A stretch of 64,000 bases of DNA. It comes from Bryobacterales bacterium KBS 96. GTDB taxonomy: Bacteria > Acidobacteriota > Terriglobia > Bryobacterales > Bryobacteraceae. Made by a program: the position numbers and the translations under genes. The DNA lies in NCBI GenBank assembly GCA_000381625.1, contig KB906767.1, positions 5,199,357-5,263,356 of the forward strand, read 5' to 3'. Position 1 is the stretch's first letter; each line of letters begins with the position of its first letter. The notes under the pieces were generated by a model. It saw nothing but the letters and a program-made list of their open reading frames with translations. It was not told the origin of the DNA and made no database searches. Positions 9,672-17,544 of this stretch are shown in pieces.

Positions 9672-10805
9672 ATGCCGCTTGATCGCCTTGAAGTCCGAGT
9701 CTCCATTCAAAAGGTGCTGCTCGGCCTGATTATCGTGATCGTTCCGTTGAGCATTATCGGGCTTTATCTGACAACGCGAACAGATACCGCTTTGAATCAA
9801 TCCATCGGCACGCAATTCAAGACCCTTGCGGGCATCTATGGAAACGAGGTTTTCGAATTCTTTCATGATCGCGTGTCGGACGTCGCGACAATAGCCATGG
9901 ACCCTGTCCTCGTGGACGGGGTGCTGTCGGCGGATCGTGGATACGAGGGGCAAAGCGAGTCCGCCATTGCCGCGAAAATCGACAAGATGCGGAAGTCCTG
10001 GAGCGCTCCGGCATTCGCCGGCGCGGCAGTGAAGAGCATTCTCGGCTCCAAGTCTTCCGAGGTTCTGACCCGCCACCATGAGATTAACCCGCTGCTGCTA
10101 CGCCTGACCGCGACGGACGAGCGCGGCATCACAGTGGGCTCTACAACCCAGGTCATGCGCTATTCGTATTCGGATAACGAAGGATGGCAATCTGCTTACG
10201 CCTCCGGCAAAGGCGCCGTGACTGTTTCACCCATTCTTTACGACGATCTTGCCAAGGCATATTACGTCAACATAGGCGTGCCTGTCACCGAACCGGGCAG
10301 CGGGCGCCTTGCTGGCGTGTTGAGCGCCGCGGTAAACGTGTCCACACTGTTGAGCCGGTTCCAGCAGCCGCAAACCGGTAGCGGGGCCAAGCTCTTGCTG
10401 GTGAATGAGGATGGAACGATCATTAGCGGACCCGGAGCCGATGTGTTCGCCAGGGTTCGATCGAAGGAATTTTCCGCGATTGGCGATTCAATCGGCCCCG
10501 TGCGGGGCAAGGAAAACGGCTATGTCGTGGCCAACCTGGGCGCAGGCCCCACAATCATTGGCTTTGCCGACCTGGGCCTAAAACCGCACTTCAGCAATCT
10601 TGCCTGGACCGTGATTGTTTCCCAGGAGAAGAGCGCAGCCACGGCTTCGATCCAGCCGGTCATCCGTTTCGCTCTGTTGATGGTCCTGCTCGGAATGCTG
10701 CTTGTGATTCTGCTGGCCGTTTACTATTCGATCCATAAGAAACAGCAGTTCGCCGATATCGAGGAAGCGCTGCCGCCGGACATTATTAGCCCGCACGCGG
10801 TGTGA
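9672..10805 (+). CDS. Membrane-anchored double-Cache sensor protein without an output domain
   Basis: The 377-residue product has a transmembrane segment near residues 12-32, a periplasmic region of about 290 residues and a second transmembrane segment (about 330-352), then only some 25 cytoplasmic residues. The periplasmic part has Cache-like features: a long helix (QSIGTQFKTLAGIYGNEVFEFF), then LLRLTATDERGITVGST and GVLSAAVNVSTLLSRF, and a second module starting GAKLLLVNEDGTIISG. Normally such domains feed HAMP, kinase, cyclase or chemotaxis modules; none is present. The ATG at 9672 is chosen over in-frame 9621 because AGGAGGT lies at 9658-9664. No signalling partner is adjacent. Confidence 0.85.
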   Translation: MPLDRLEVRVSIQKVLLGLIIVIVPLSIIGLYLTTRTDTALNQSIGTQFKTLAGIYGNEVFEFFHDRVSDVATIAMDPVLVDGVLSADRGYEGQSESAIAAKIDKMRKSWSAPAFAGAAVKSILGSKSSEVLTRHHEINPLLLRLTATDERGITVGSTTQVMRYSYSDNEGWQSAYASGKGAVTVSPILYDDLAKAYYVNIGVPVTEPGSGRLAGVLSAAVNVSTLLSRFQQPQTGSGAKLLLVNEDGTIISGPGADVFARVRSKEFSAIGDSIGPVRGKENGYVVANLGAGPTIIGFADLGLKPHFSNLAWTVIVSQEKSAATASIQPVIRFALLMVLLGMLLVILLAVYYSIHKKQQFADIEEALPPDIISPHAV

Positions 10806-10808
10806 ACG

Positions 10809-11378
10809 TTACACCAGTCCGTACCGGAAGCAGTCCGTTACATGGTCGTTCACAAGCCCGGTTGCTTGCATGAACGCATAGCAGATGGTCGTCCCGACAA
10901 ATCGGAATCCGCGTTGTTTCAGATCCTTCGAAAGGGCGTCCGATTCCGGAGTGCTTGCGGGCAAGCGATCTTGCGATCGCCACGCATTTCGTTTTGGGCG
11001 GCCATCGACGAATCGCCAGACATACTCGTCAAAGCTGCTGAAGTCTTCCTGGACAGCAAGAAACGAACGCGCGTTTGTAAGAGTGGATTCGATCTTCAGC
11101 CGATTGCGGACAATTCCCGGATTCGCCAGCAGCCGGGCGATCGACTTCTGGTTAAAGCGAGCGACCTTTGCGGGATCGAACTCCGCGAATGCTCGCCGGT
11201 AAGCATCCCGTTTCTTGAGGATGGTGTCCCAACTGAGGCCGGCTTGGGCGCCTTCCAGAATAAGGAACTCGAAAAACCTGTGGTCGTCGTGAACCGGCAC
11301 GCCCCACTCGTCATCGTGGTAGCGGATCGAGAGCTGGTTGCTGGCCCAGGAGCAGCGCGGACGGTCGAGAGATGGCAT
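10809..11378 (-). CDS. tag: DNA-3-methyladenine glycosylase I
   Basis: This 189-residue protein removes 3-methyladenine from alkylated DNA. Signatures of the Tag family are complete: RCSWA with the zinc ligand Cys9, YHDDEWGVPVHDD with His21, the LEGAQAGLSWDTIL substrate pocket, and the C-terminal NDHVTDC supplying His179 and Cys183 as the remaining zinc ligands. It is convergent with the Cache gene, whose stop is only three bases away. The start is an ATG at 11378. Confidence 0.96.
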   Translation of the reverse strand: MPSLDRPRCSWASNQLSIRYHDDEWGVPVHDDHRFFEFLILEGAQAGLSWDTILKKRDAYRRAFAEFDPAKVARFNQKSIARLLANPGIVRNRLKIESTLTNARSFLAVQEDFSSFDEYVWRFVDGRPKRNAWRSQDRLPASTPESDALSKDLKQRGFRFVGTTICYAFMQATGLVNDHVTDCFRYGLV

Positions 11379-11537
11379 CGATAATCCATTAGAACAAGCT
11401 CTTGTATGGCTCAGTGAAATGAGAACGTGAATGGATGCAAGATGAAAGGATGGCCTCGGTTACGCTCGTGTCGGTCGAAGAATACCGTGGGTTCCGCACA
11501 CAAATCCGATACGGCAGTAGGAAAAGGGCGCCCTAGT

Positions 11538-11640
11538 ATGTCTGAGACATTGCCCGCGATTGTCTTCGGACACGGCAATCCTATGAATGCTGTGCTGGAG
11601 AACGGCTATACGAAACGTGGCGTCTCGTCTCATTCTGATG
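11538..11640 (+). pseudogene. 5' fragment of a YgiD/DODA-type (LigB family) dioxygenase
   Basis: From the ATG at 11538 the frame reads MSETLPAIVFGHGNPMNAVL then ENGYTKRGVSSHSD. The motif GHG-x-PMN-x-x-x-x-x-x-YT is the N terminus of 4,5-DOPA extradiol dioxygenase-like proteins (YgiD), where the first His binds the metal. Similarity ends after about 34 codons and the frame closes at 11675 without the next expected block (P-R-P-x-A-I-x-x-x-S-A-H-W). So this is a degraded or truncated copy. The rest of the 11379-11737 interval shows nothing recognisable. Confidence 0.6.
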
Positions 11641-11737
11641 TAAGTGTATTGGGTCGAGAACCCGCATCAGCATGAGGGGGTTCTTACGCACGAAACAACC
11701 GTTGGGCTGAGTCGGAAGCCATAAGGCTGCCCGGAGA

Positions 11738-13093
11738 TCAATGGCCGCTCTTCGGACCCAGCAGCTTAGTCAGGAACGTTGTATCGAACTGTCCCGCAAT
11801 AAAATCCGGGTGCTCGAGGATTCGTTCGTGCAGAGGGATGGTCGTGTGGATTCCCTCGACGACGAACATGCTGAGAGCGCGCCGCATCCTGTCTATCGCC
11901 TCGCCGCGGTCGGCGCCATGCACCACCAGCTTGGCAACCAGCGAGTCGTAGTAGGGCGGAATCACGCCATCGGTGTAAGCCGCTGTGTCTACGCGGACTC
12001 CGATGCCGCCGGGTAAGTTCAAGCCGGTGATCCGGCCGGGCGAAGGCGCAAACGTCTCCGGATTTTCCGCGTTGATACGGCACTCGATTGAGTGGCCGCG
12101 CTGGAACAGCGGATCGGGAAGAATTTCTTTCAGCCGAAATCCCGAGGCAATGCGGATTTGCGCCTTCACCAGATCGACGCCGGTGACGAATTCCGTCACT
12201 GGATGTTCCACCTGGATTCGCGCATTCACTTCGATGAAATAGAGGTTGCCGGTCTCATCCATTAAAAATTCAATCGTGCCGGCATTGCTGTAGCCGATGG
12301 CCTTCATTGCTTTCCGGAGGGAGTCGCCGATCTTTTTTCGCAGCCTCGCCGAAACAGCGGGAGACGGAGACTCTTCGAGCAGTTTCTGATGCCGGCGTTG
12401 GATGGAACATTCACGCTCGCCGAGCACCTGAACATCGCCATGTTCGTCGCCCAGAATCTGGAACTCGATATGCCTTGGAGCCTCGATGAGCTTCTCCATG
12501 TACATGTCGCCGCATGTAAAGGCCGCCGCCGCTTCCGATTGTGCCTGGACAAGCAGGTTGGGCAGATCGGCCGCGCTTCGAACAATGCGCATGCCGCGGC
12601 CACCGCCTCCTGCCGCTGCTTTGAGCATGACCGGGTAGCCGATCTTTTCGGCGAGCGAAAGCGCTTCGTCCGCGCTGCCCAGAATGCCTTTCGAGCCCGG
12701 CAGAATAGGGACGCCATGCTCCTCCATGACGGCGCGGGCGCGCTGCTTCAATCCCATTGTGCGAATCACGTCCGGCTTTGGTCCGATGAATTTGATTTGC
12801 GACATTTCGCAAACTTCGGCGAAGTCGGCATTCTCGCTCAAAAAACCGTAGCCCGGATGCACTGCATCCACGTTCGTGATCTCCGCCGCGCTGATCACGG
12901 CGGGAATGTCAAGATAGCTGCGCGAACTCTTGGCCGGTCCAATGCAGATGGCTTCATCCGCAAAGCGGACATGAAGGCCGTTGCGATCGGCTTCCGAATA
13001 GACCGCGACGGTCTTGATGCCGAGTTCTTTGCACGCGCAGATGACCCGCAGCGCGATTTCGCCGCGATTCGCTATCAGAATCTTTCGAAACAT
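11738..13093 (-). CDS. accC: Acetyl-CoA carboxylase, biotin carboxylase subunit
   Basis: This 451-residue ATP-grasp enzyme carboxylates the biotin on AccB, the first step of fatty acid synthesis. It starts [18 protein letters not shown], carries the ATP-binding glycine loop [13 protein letters not shown], and has [16 protein letters not shown] with the catalytic and metal-binding residues and QIRIASG. Length matches bacterial AccC. It follows accB after nine bases in the same direction, so the two are one transcription unit with the upstream peptidase gene. The carboxyltransferase subunits (accA/accD) are not in the window. Confidence 0.97.
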   Translation of the reverse strand: MFRKILIANRGEIALRVICACKELGIKTVAVYSEADRNGLHVRFADEAICIGPAKSSRSYLDIPAVISAAEITNVDAVHPGYGFLSENADFAEVCEMSQIKFIGPKPDVIRTMGLKQRARAVMEEHGVPILPGSKGILGSADEALSLAEKIGYPVMLKAAAGGGGRGMRIVRSAADLPNLLVQAQSEAAAAFTCGDMYMEKLIEAPRHIEFQILGDEHGDVQVLGERECSIQRRHQKLLEESPSPAVSARLRKKIGDSLRKAMKAIGYSNAGTIEFLMDETGNLYFIEVNARIQVEHPVTEFVTGVDLVKAQIRIASGFRLKEILPDPLFQRGHSIECRINAENPETFAPSPGRITGLNLPGGIGVRVDTAAYTDGVIPPYYDSLVAKLVVHGADRGEAIDRMRRALSMFVVEGIHTTIPLHERILEHPDFIAGQFDTTFLTKLLGPKSGH

Positions 13094-13102
13094 GTTCTGG
13101 TG

Positions 13103-13567
13103 TCAGTTTGGGCGGATTGTAAACAGCGCTTCGCCGTATTCCACCGGCCGGCCGTTCTCCACCAGTTTCGCAACGAGGACGCCGGCGATTTCGGCCTCAA
13201 TCTCGTTCATGAGTTTCATCGATTCAATGATGCACAACACCTTGCCGGGTTCCACCTGGTCGCCTACCTTCACAAACGTCGCGGCGCCGGGGGAAGGCGC
13301 ATCGTAATAGGTGCCGACGATCGGCGATTTCACAAGAACATCCTTCTCGTCCTCTGGCGCGGGTGCTGGCTGCGTCGAAACGGGAGCGGCTGGGGCTACG
13401 CCGCCCGCAGCGGCGTTATATGCCTCCGGGTGATGCAATACAACCTCGTGGCCTATACCAAAGTTGGTCCGGATTCGGACCCGATTTTCGCCGCGCTGCA
13501 GCTCTAGTTCGGCAATCCCGGTTTCTTGAACCACACGAATCAATTCTTTGATCTCTTCAATCGTCAT
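13103..13567 (-). CDS. accB: Acetyl-CoA carboxylase biotin carboxyl carrier protein
   Basis: This 154-residue protein has an N-terminal segment (MTIEEIKELIRVVQETGIAE), an Ala/Pro-rich linker (VAPAAPVSTQPAPAPED) and a C-terminal biotinyl domain starting VKSPIVGTYYDAPSPGA. The biotin-accepting lysine is in ESMKLMNEIEAE, a slight variant of the usual EAMKMMN. The protruding thumb expected of AccB (SPGA-x-x-FV-x-x-G-x-x-V) is present, which separates it from other biotinyl proteins. It is followed closely by accC. Confidence 0.96.
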   Translation of the reverse strand: MTIEEIKELIRVVQETGIAELELQRGENRVRIRTNFGIGHEVVLHHPEAYNAAAGGVAPAAPVSTQPAPAPEDEKDVLVKSPIVGTYYDAPSPGAATFVKVGDQVEPGKVLCIIESMKLMNEIEAEIAGVLVAKLVENGRPVEYGEALFTIRPN

Positions 13568-13595
13568 GGATTTCCTTCCTGCAGCAAAAAAAGTT

Positions 13596-14678
13596 CTACA
13601 GGACTATTAGGTCCTTGCGCGTTGGTGTCAGGACCTCACAACCATTCTTTGTTACGATGACCGTATCTTCGATACGAACCCCACCGAAGCCCTCTAAATA
13701 AACGCCAGGCTCCACGGTGATCGCCATGCCGGCTTCGAGGCGCCTCGCCTCTTTTCTTCCGATGCGCGGTCCCTCGTGAATCTCCAGCCCCAGACCGTGG
13801 CCGGTGGAATGGATGAACCATTTCTCGATCCCGTGCTTTTTTAGAACGTTCCTAGCCGACCGGTCGACTGTGCTGCTGGCGATTCCGGCCTTGATGCTAT
13901 CTATCGCGGCGAGCTGGCTTTCGAGAACCGCGCGGTACATGCGCCGCGCTTTCGGAGAAAGACGCCCCACCCCCATAGTGCGCGTCATATCGCTGGCGTA
14001 GCCAGCAACAGTGGCGCCCATATCAACCAATAATAGTTCATTGGGTTCAATTACCGCCGCTGTTGGATGAGCGTGAGGCAGCGCCGTGCGCGGCCCGGTA
14101 GCCACAATGGTTTCAAATGAAGGGCCCTCCGCGCCAAGCCGCCGCATGCGATATTCGATCTCGGCCGCCAAATCCACTTCCGTCATTCCCTGTTTGAACG
14201 TCCGCAAAGCGTGATCGAATGCCGCGGAATTCAGTTCCACCGCTGCTTTGATAGTGGCGGCTTCGGCTGTCGATTTCACCATCCTTAGCTGATCAACGGC
14301 ATCGTCAACGGCAATAAGCCGGGACGTCTTTGCATTACGCTTCAGGAAGTCATACGTCTCAAACGAGATGCGCGTCCGTTCGAAGCCCAGCCGCCTCGCG
14401 CCCAGCCGGTTTACCCAGGGCAGTATCTCACTCAGGAGGGCTTTCTTCGCAATTTTTACGTCACAATCGGATTCCAGAGGCGCTTGGGTCTGGTAACGGG
14501 GATCCGTGAACAGGAGCGATCGGTCCGCGGTCAGCAAGAGCGCTCCGTTACTGCCCGTGAACCCCGACAAGTACCTCACATTCGGGAGCGCCGTAACGAG
14601 AAATGCGTCGATTTTCAAATCCCGAAATGACTCAGCGACGCGCTCGCGCCGCCCGGAAAATTCAGTGATGTGCCTCAA
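13596..14678 (-). CDS. Xaa-Pro peptidase, M24B family (PepQ/PepP type)
   Basis: The 360-residue protein has the two-domain layout of Xaa-Pro dipeptidases and aminopeptidase P. The N-terminal creatinase-like domain contains DAFLVTALPNVRYLSGFTGS. The C-terminal pita-bread domain shows the metal ligands in order: LLVDMGA and YASDMTRT (two Asp), STGHGLGLEIHEGP (His), ITVEPGVY (Glu) and GVRIEDT (Glu). It probably trims proline-containing peptides in the cytoplasm. The start is TTG at 14678 with AGAGGA upstream. The gene heads a unit with accB and accC, an arrangement I also know from other bacteria; the link is likely positional rather than functional. Confidence 0.93.
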   Translation of the reverse strand: MRHITEFSGRRERVAESFRDLKIDAFLVTALPNVRYLSGFTGSNGALLLTADRSLLFTDPRYQTQAPLESDCDVKIAKKALLSEILPWVNRLGARRLGFERTRISFETYDFLKRNAKTSRLIAVDDAVDQLRMVKSTAEAATIKAAVELNSAAFDHALRTFKQGMTEVDLAAEIEYRMRRLGAEGPSFETIVATGPRTALPHAHPTAAVIEPNELLLVDMGATVAGYASDMTRTMGVGRLSPKARRMYRAVLESQLAAIDSIKAGIASSTVDRSARNVLKKHGIEKWFIHSTGHGLGLEIHEGPRIGRKEARRLEAGMAITVEPGVYLEGFGGVRIEDTVIVTKNGCEVLTPTRKDLIVL

Positions 14679-14736
14679 GTAAGGTGTTTCCTCTCCCCTA
14701 GTTCCGGCCGCTTCCGGCTTTAACGCCCGCGCTGCT

Positions 14737-15705
14737 TTACGGCAGGAGAATCAACTTGCCCGTGGTTTTCCGGCCTTCCAAGTCCCGATGCGCCTGTGCC
14801 GCGTCGGCCAGGGGATATGCCTTTTGAATATGCAGGTGCAACCGGCCAGCCCGCAGCCACTCGAACAACTCGCTGGCTCGCCAATGCAAATCGTTGGAAT
14901 CGCTGATGTAGTTGGCGAGGGACGGCCGCGTGAGAAACAGAGATCCCTTTTGGCTCAGGATCAGCGGATCGATGGGGCCGACCGGTCCGCTCGATTGACC
15001 GAAGCTGACCATCATGCCGCGGGCGCGGAGGCAATCGAGACTCTTGTGAAACGTGGTCTGGCCGACTGAATCGTAAACCACGTCGACGCCGTTCCCTCCA
15101 GTGATGCGCTTCACCTCTTCGAGAAAGTCCTGTTTGGTATAGAGGATCGTTTCGTCGGCGCCCTGGGCACGCGCCAGTTGTGCTTTCACCTCGGTTGAAA
15201 CCGTGCCAATCACGCGAGCGCCCGCCAGTTTCGCCATCTGCACGATCAGCAGTCCGGCGCCGCCGGCCGCGGCATGCACCAGGCATGTCTGGCCGGGCTG
15301 AAGCGGAAAGGTGGAACGCGTCAAATAATGCGCCGTCATTCCCTGCAGCATGGCTCCAGCGCCTTGTTCAAAGCCGATGTCGTCCGGCAGATGCACAAGA
15401 GCCGTCGCGGGCACGGCCGCGTACTCCGCATAAGAACCCCGCGCCATGGTCCATGCGACCCGCGTTCCTACGGCAATGGATACGTTCGGTCCCACTGCGA
15501 CCACCGTGCCTGCGCCTTCGCTTCCCAGCATCACCGGGGTTTCAGGCGCCTTGTAGAATCCCGTGCGAAAGTAAACGTCGATGAAATTGACGCCCGCCGC
15601 TTCCACTTGAACGAGCGCTTGCCCTTCCTTGGGCTCCGGCGCCGGCACATCGATGTACTTCAGATTCTCTGGACCCCCAATCGGGTCCGCAACCAAGGCT
15701 TTCAT
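14737..15705 (-). CDS. NADPH:quinone oxidoreductase, zinc-independent MDR family
   Basis: This 322-residue member of the medium-chain dehydrogenase/reductase superfamily resembles E. coli QorA. It has VEAAGVNFIDVYFRTG, the conserved VMLGSEGAGTVVAVG, the segment LQGMTAHYL and the NADPH-binding motif VHAAAGGAGLLIVQMAK. The Cys/Glu zinc ligands of alcohol dehydrogenases are absent, as expected for quinone reductases. It probably reduces quinones or enones in the cytosol. The start is the ATG at 15705. It lies upstream of the peptidase-acc unit with a 58-base gap and could be cotranscribed. Confidence 0.92.
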   Translation of the reverse strand: MKALVADPIGGPENLKYIDVPAPEPKEGQALVQVEAAGVNFIDVYFRTGFYKAPETPVMLGSEGAGTVVAVGPNVSIAVGTRVAWTMARGSYAEYAAVPATALVHLPDDIGFEQGAGAMLQGMTAHYLTRSTFPLQPGQTCLVHAAAGGAGLLIVQMAKLAGARVIGTVSTEVKAQLARAQGADETILYTKQDFLEEVKRITGGNGVDVVYDSVGQTTFHKSLDCLRARGMMVSFGQSSGPVGPIDPLILSQKGSLFLTRPSLANYISDSNDLHWRASELFEWLRAGRLHLHIQKAYPLADAAQAHRDLEGRKTTGKLILLP

Positions 15706-15825
15706 ACGATGTGATTGTAACGTTGATCGAAGGAAAGACCGGCGCGAAGACGCCGCAAGAGGAGCCCGAAACTACTACGCGGCGGCGTTACGGCGGGTGA
15801 GCGTAGTATCGCGGCCGACGCCGCT

Positions 15826-16374
15826 TCACAATGTCCGCAGAATGCGCCTGGCATGCACGCGTGCCGCGAATCCCGCCAGAAGCAACACTGTAAAGGGAAA
15901 CGCGATTGCCTGCTGGGCGAGCCGCAAAGGACCTAGTCCATGCAAGCCGACCCGGTGTTTCAGCATCGCCCTAACCATCCGCAAGCTGCCGCGATTGAGC
16001 CAGAAATAATCGGCGTTTTCATTGATGATCAGTACGTGTGCAGGCACTCTAAGCGCCGCCGCCCACTTCCACTTCGTCATCACCGATTCACCTGTACACA
16101 TCAGGCAAACCGCCGAATACCCGGAACTGGCAAATTGCCGGAACAGCTTTTTCCGCGAATGGCGATCCGCCGCGTACTGGGTCTGAAATAAACGGCCTCT
16201 CGATGGGTCGAAACCCGGCGGAGGTCCGGGATGACACGTCAGGATATCGACAGTTCGATCGGGGGCAGCCGGATAAATCAGCCCTAAAAACTTCTGTGTC
16301 ACGGTTCGCGAGCCGCTTTCCACAACCAGCAAACGTTCCAGGGAGGGCGTCCGGCGCGACAGAACAGAACGCAT
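15826..16374 (-). CDS. Conserved protein of unknown function, possible glycosyltransferase-like fold
   Basis: This 182-residue protein begins MRSVLSRRTPSLERLLVVES. It has an alpha/beta region and a hydrophobic C-terminal helix (PLRLAQQAIAFPFTVLLLAG). The block KWKWAAALRVPAHVLIINEN, then ADYFWLNRG, looks strongly conserved; I have seen similar blocks in uncharacterised acidobacterial envelope genes, but cannot name a family. The ATG at 16374 is preferred; a longer frame to 16524 adds residues of poor composition, and TAAGG precedes 16374. Location next to the SMR pair and near lpxC hints at envelope work, which is inference. Confidence 0.65.
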   Translation of the reverse strand: MRSVLSRRTPSLERLLVVESGSRTVTQKFLGLIYPAAPDRTVDILTCHPGPPPGFDPSRGRLFQTQYAADRHSRKKLFRQFASSGYSAVCLMCTGESVMTKWKWAAALRVPAHVLIINENADYFWLNRGSLRMVRAMLKHRVGLHGLGPLRLAQQAIAFPFTVLLLAGFAARVHARRILRTL

Positions 16375-16703
16375 GGCCTTAGCGTAACAACATTTCTGCT
16401 CACAAGCCCGCGTTTGGGTGTATACTCGCCCGCAGAAAGGCTCGGCGTGGTGTTCTTCCTTCTCGTGGAGTAGCCGTATCCGCAAGGAATCGGCGGCCCG
16501 CCCGAAAGGCGAGGACTGGCTCACTCGAAACCCTAGCCGCGCTGGGCCTTCGCCTATTTCAGCTTCGGATACGCCCTTATCGGGTCGTATATCTCCTTTT
16601 CATCCCCCGAAAAGCTCGGTTGTGCGTACATTTTGCACGATAAGTAGCTGGTGGCGCTTTCCGGAGGACGATAAAATAAAGGTTCTATGGCATCCTCAAG
16701 CTT
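16375..16703. other. Divergent intergenic region, no gene recognised
   Basis: This interval separates the leftward unknown gene from the rightward SMR pair. There is a -10-like TATACT at 16421-16426 and TAAAAT at 16672-16677, neither with a good -35. GTGC and GCAC around 16624-16638 form a short inverted repeat. I see no riboswitch consensus. Confidence 0.4.
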
Positions 16704-17177
16704 TTGGATAAAAACAATTTGAGCGCATCCTCGGTTACTGATTCGCCCGACATCATACAATCGTCGGTCCGGCGTTCCTTCCTGCTTGTCTTCTCCTGTA
16801 CGGTTATTGGCGCTGCCGCGCAAATGCTGATCAAGAAAGGGGCGGGGCAGTTGGGCTTACATGTGACGCTTCGGCAGGTTCTACGCGATCCGTTTCTGGT
16901 GCTTCAATACGGGTTCCATATCATTGCCAATCCCCAATTGTTTGTCGGATACGCGCTGTACGGAATTAACACCGTTTTGCTGGCGTACGCGCTTAAAGGG
17001 CGCGAGCTATCGCGGCTCTATCCGATCATTGCGCTTACGTACGTGTGGGTTACGTTGCTTTCGGTGACCATGCTGCACGAGCACGTGAACTTCTTCCGGA
17101 TCCTTGGCATTACGGCGATCGTTGCCGGAGTATCTATTTTGGGCGGCGGCAAGCTGGCGGGGAAGGGTAAAACATGA
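16704..17177 (+). CDS. SMR/EamA-type four-helix membrane protein, first of a pair
   Basis: The 157-residue product has four predicted membrane helices (about residues 25-42, 78-95, 102-120 and 127-148) after a 20-residue soluble N terminus. The first helix carries VIGAAAQMLIKKGAGQLG, like the start of SMR and ArnE-type proteins, where a Gln/Lys follows the glycine-rich turn. Segment LSRLYPIIALTYVWVTLLSV is typical of EamA/SMR modules. Such small proteins act as dimers, exporting drugs or flipping lipid-linked sugars. The start is uncertain: TTG at 16704 gives the longest frame. It ends in an ATGA overlap with the next gene, a strong sign of a heterodimer. Confidence 0.85.
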   Translation: MDKNNLSASSVTDSPDIIQSSVRRSFLLVFSCTVIGAAAQMLIKKGAGQLGLHVTLRQVLRDPFLVLQYGFHIIANPQLFVGYALYGINTVLLAYALKGRELSRLYPIIALTYVWVTLLSVTMLHEHVNFFRILGITAIVAGVSILGGGKLAGKGKT

Positions 17178-17539
17178 AACCGACGCCTCTCAGTTCCATC
17201 CTGCTCATTCTTGTCTCGGCGTTCATCGGTTCTTTTGGCGCCGTGTTCCTGAAGTTAGGCGCCGAGTACATGCGGCCGGGCATCAAAGGCATCGCCACAA
17301 ACTATCGACTGGCCTTCGGCATCGCGCTCTATCTGCTTTCGTCCGTATTTTTTGTAATGGGCGTTGCCCAGGGCGAACTCACGATTTTGTATCCGATGGT
17401 TTCGATCGGCTACATCTGGACTCTGTTGTGGGCGTATCTCTTCTTCAAGGAACCATTCAACCGGGCAAAGGTATTTGGCCTGGTCCTGATCATTGCGGGA
17501 GTGGCGTTCATCAACCTGGGAAATGCGGGTCCCCATTAG
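17174..17539 (+). CDS. SMR/EamA-type four-helix membrane protein, second of a pair
   Basis: This 121-residue protein has four predicted helices and the same layout as its partner: LVSAFIGSFGAVFLKLGAEY in helix 1 and ELTILYPMVSIGYIWTLLWA in helices 3-4. The parallel with LSRLYPIIALTYVWVTLLSV in the upstream protein shows the two are paralogues. Paired ArnE/ArnF-like proteins flip undecaprenyl-linked sugars, while other SMR pairs are drug exporters; which applies here is not decided by sequence alone. Its ATG overlaps the upstream TGA. Confidence 0.88.
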   Translation: MKPTPLSSILLILVSAFIGSFGAVFLKLGAEYMRPGIKGIATNYRLAFGIALYLLSSVFFVMGVAQGELTILYPMVSIGYIWTLLWAYLFFKEPFNRAKVFGLVLIIAGVAFINLGNAGPH

Positions 17540-17544
17540 CTTAG

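Noticed and set aside
12389-13507. A 372-codon open frame on the plus strand
   Set aside because: It is antisense to accC and accB, whose motifs are unmistakable, and its translation has no family features.
16375-16703. A guanidine or other riboswitch in front of the SMR pair
   Set aside because: I looked for paired ACGR-loop hairpins and other consensus stems and did not find them; the proteins are also not clear Gdx/SugE types.
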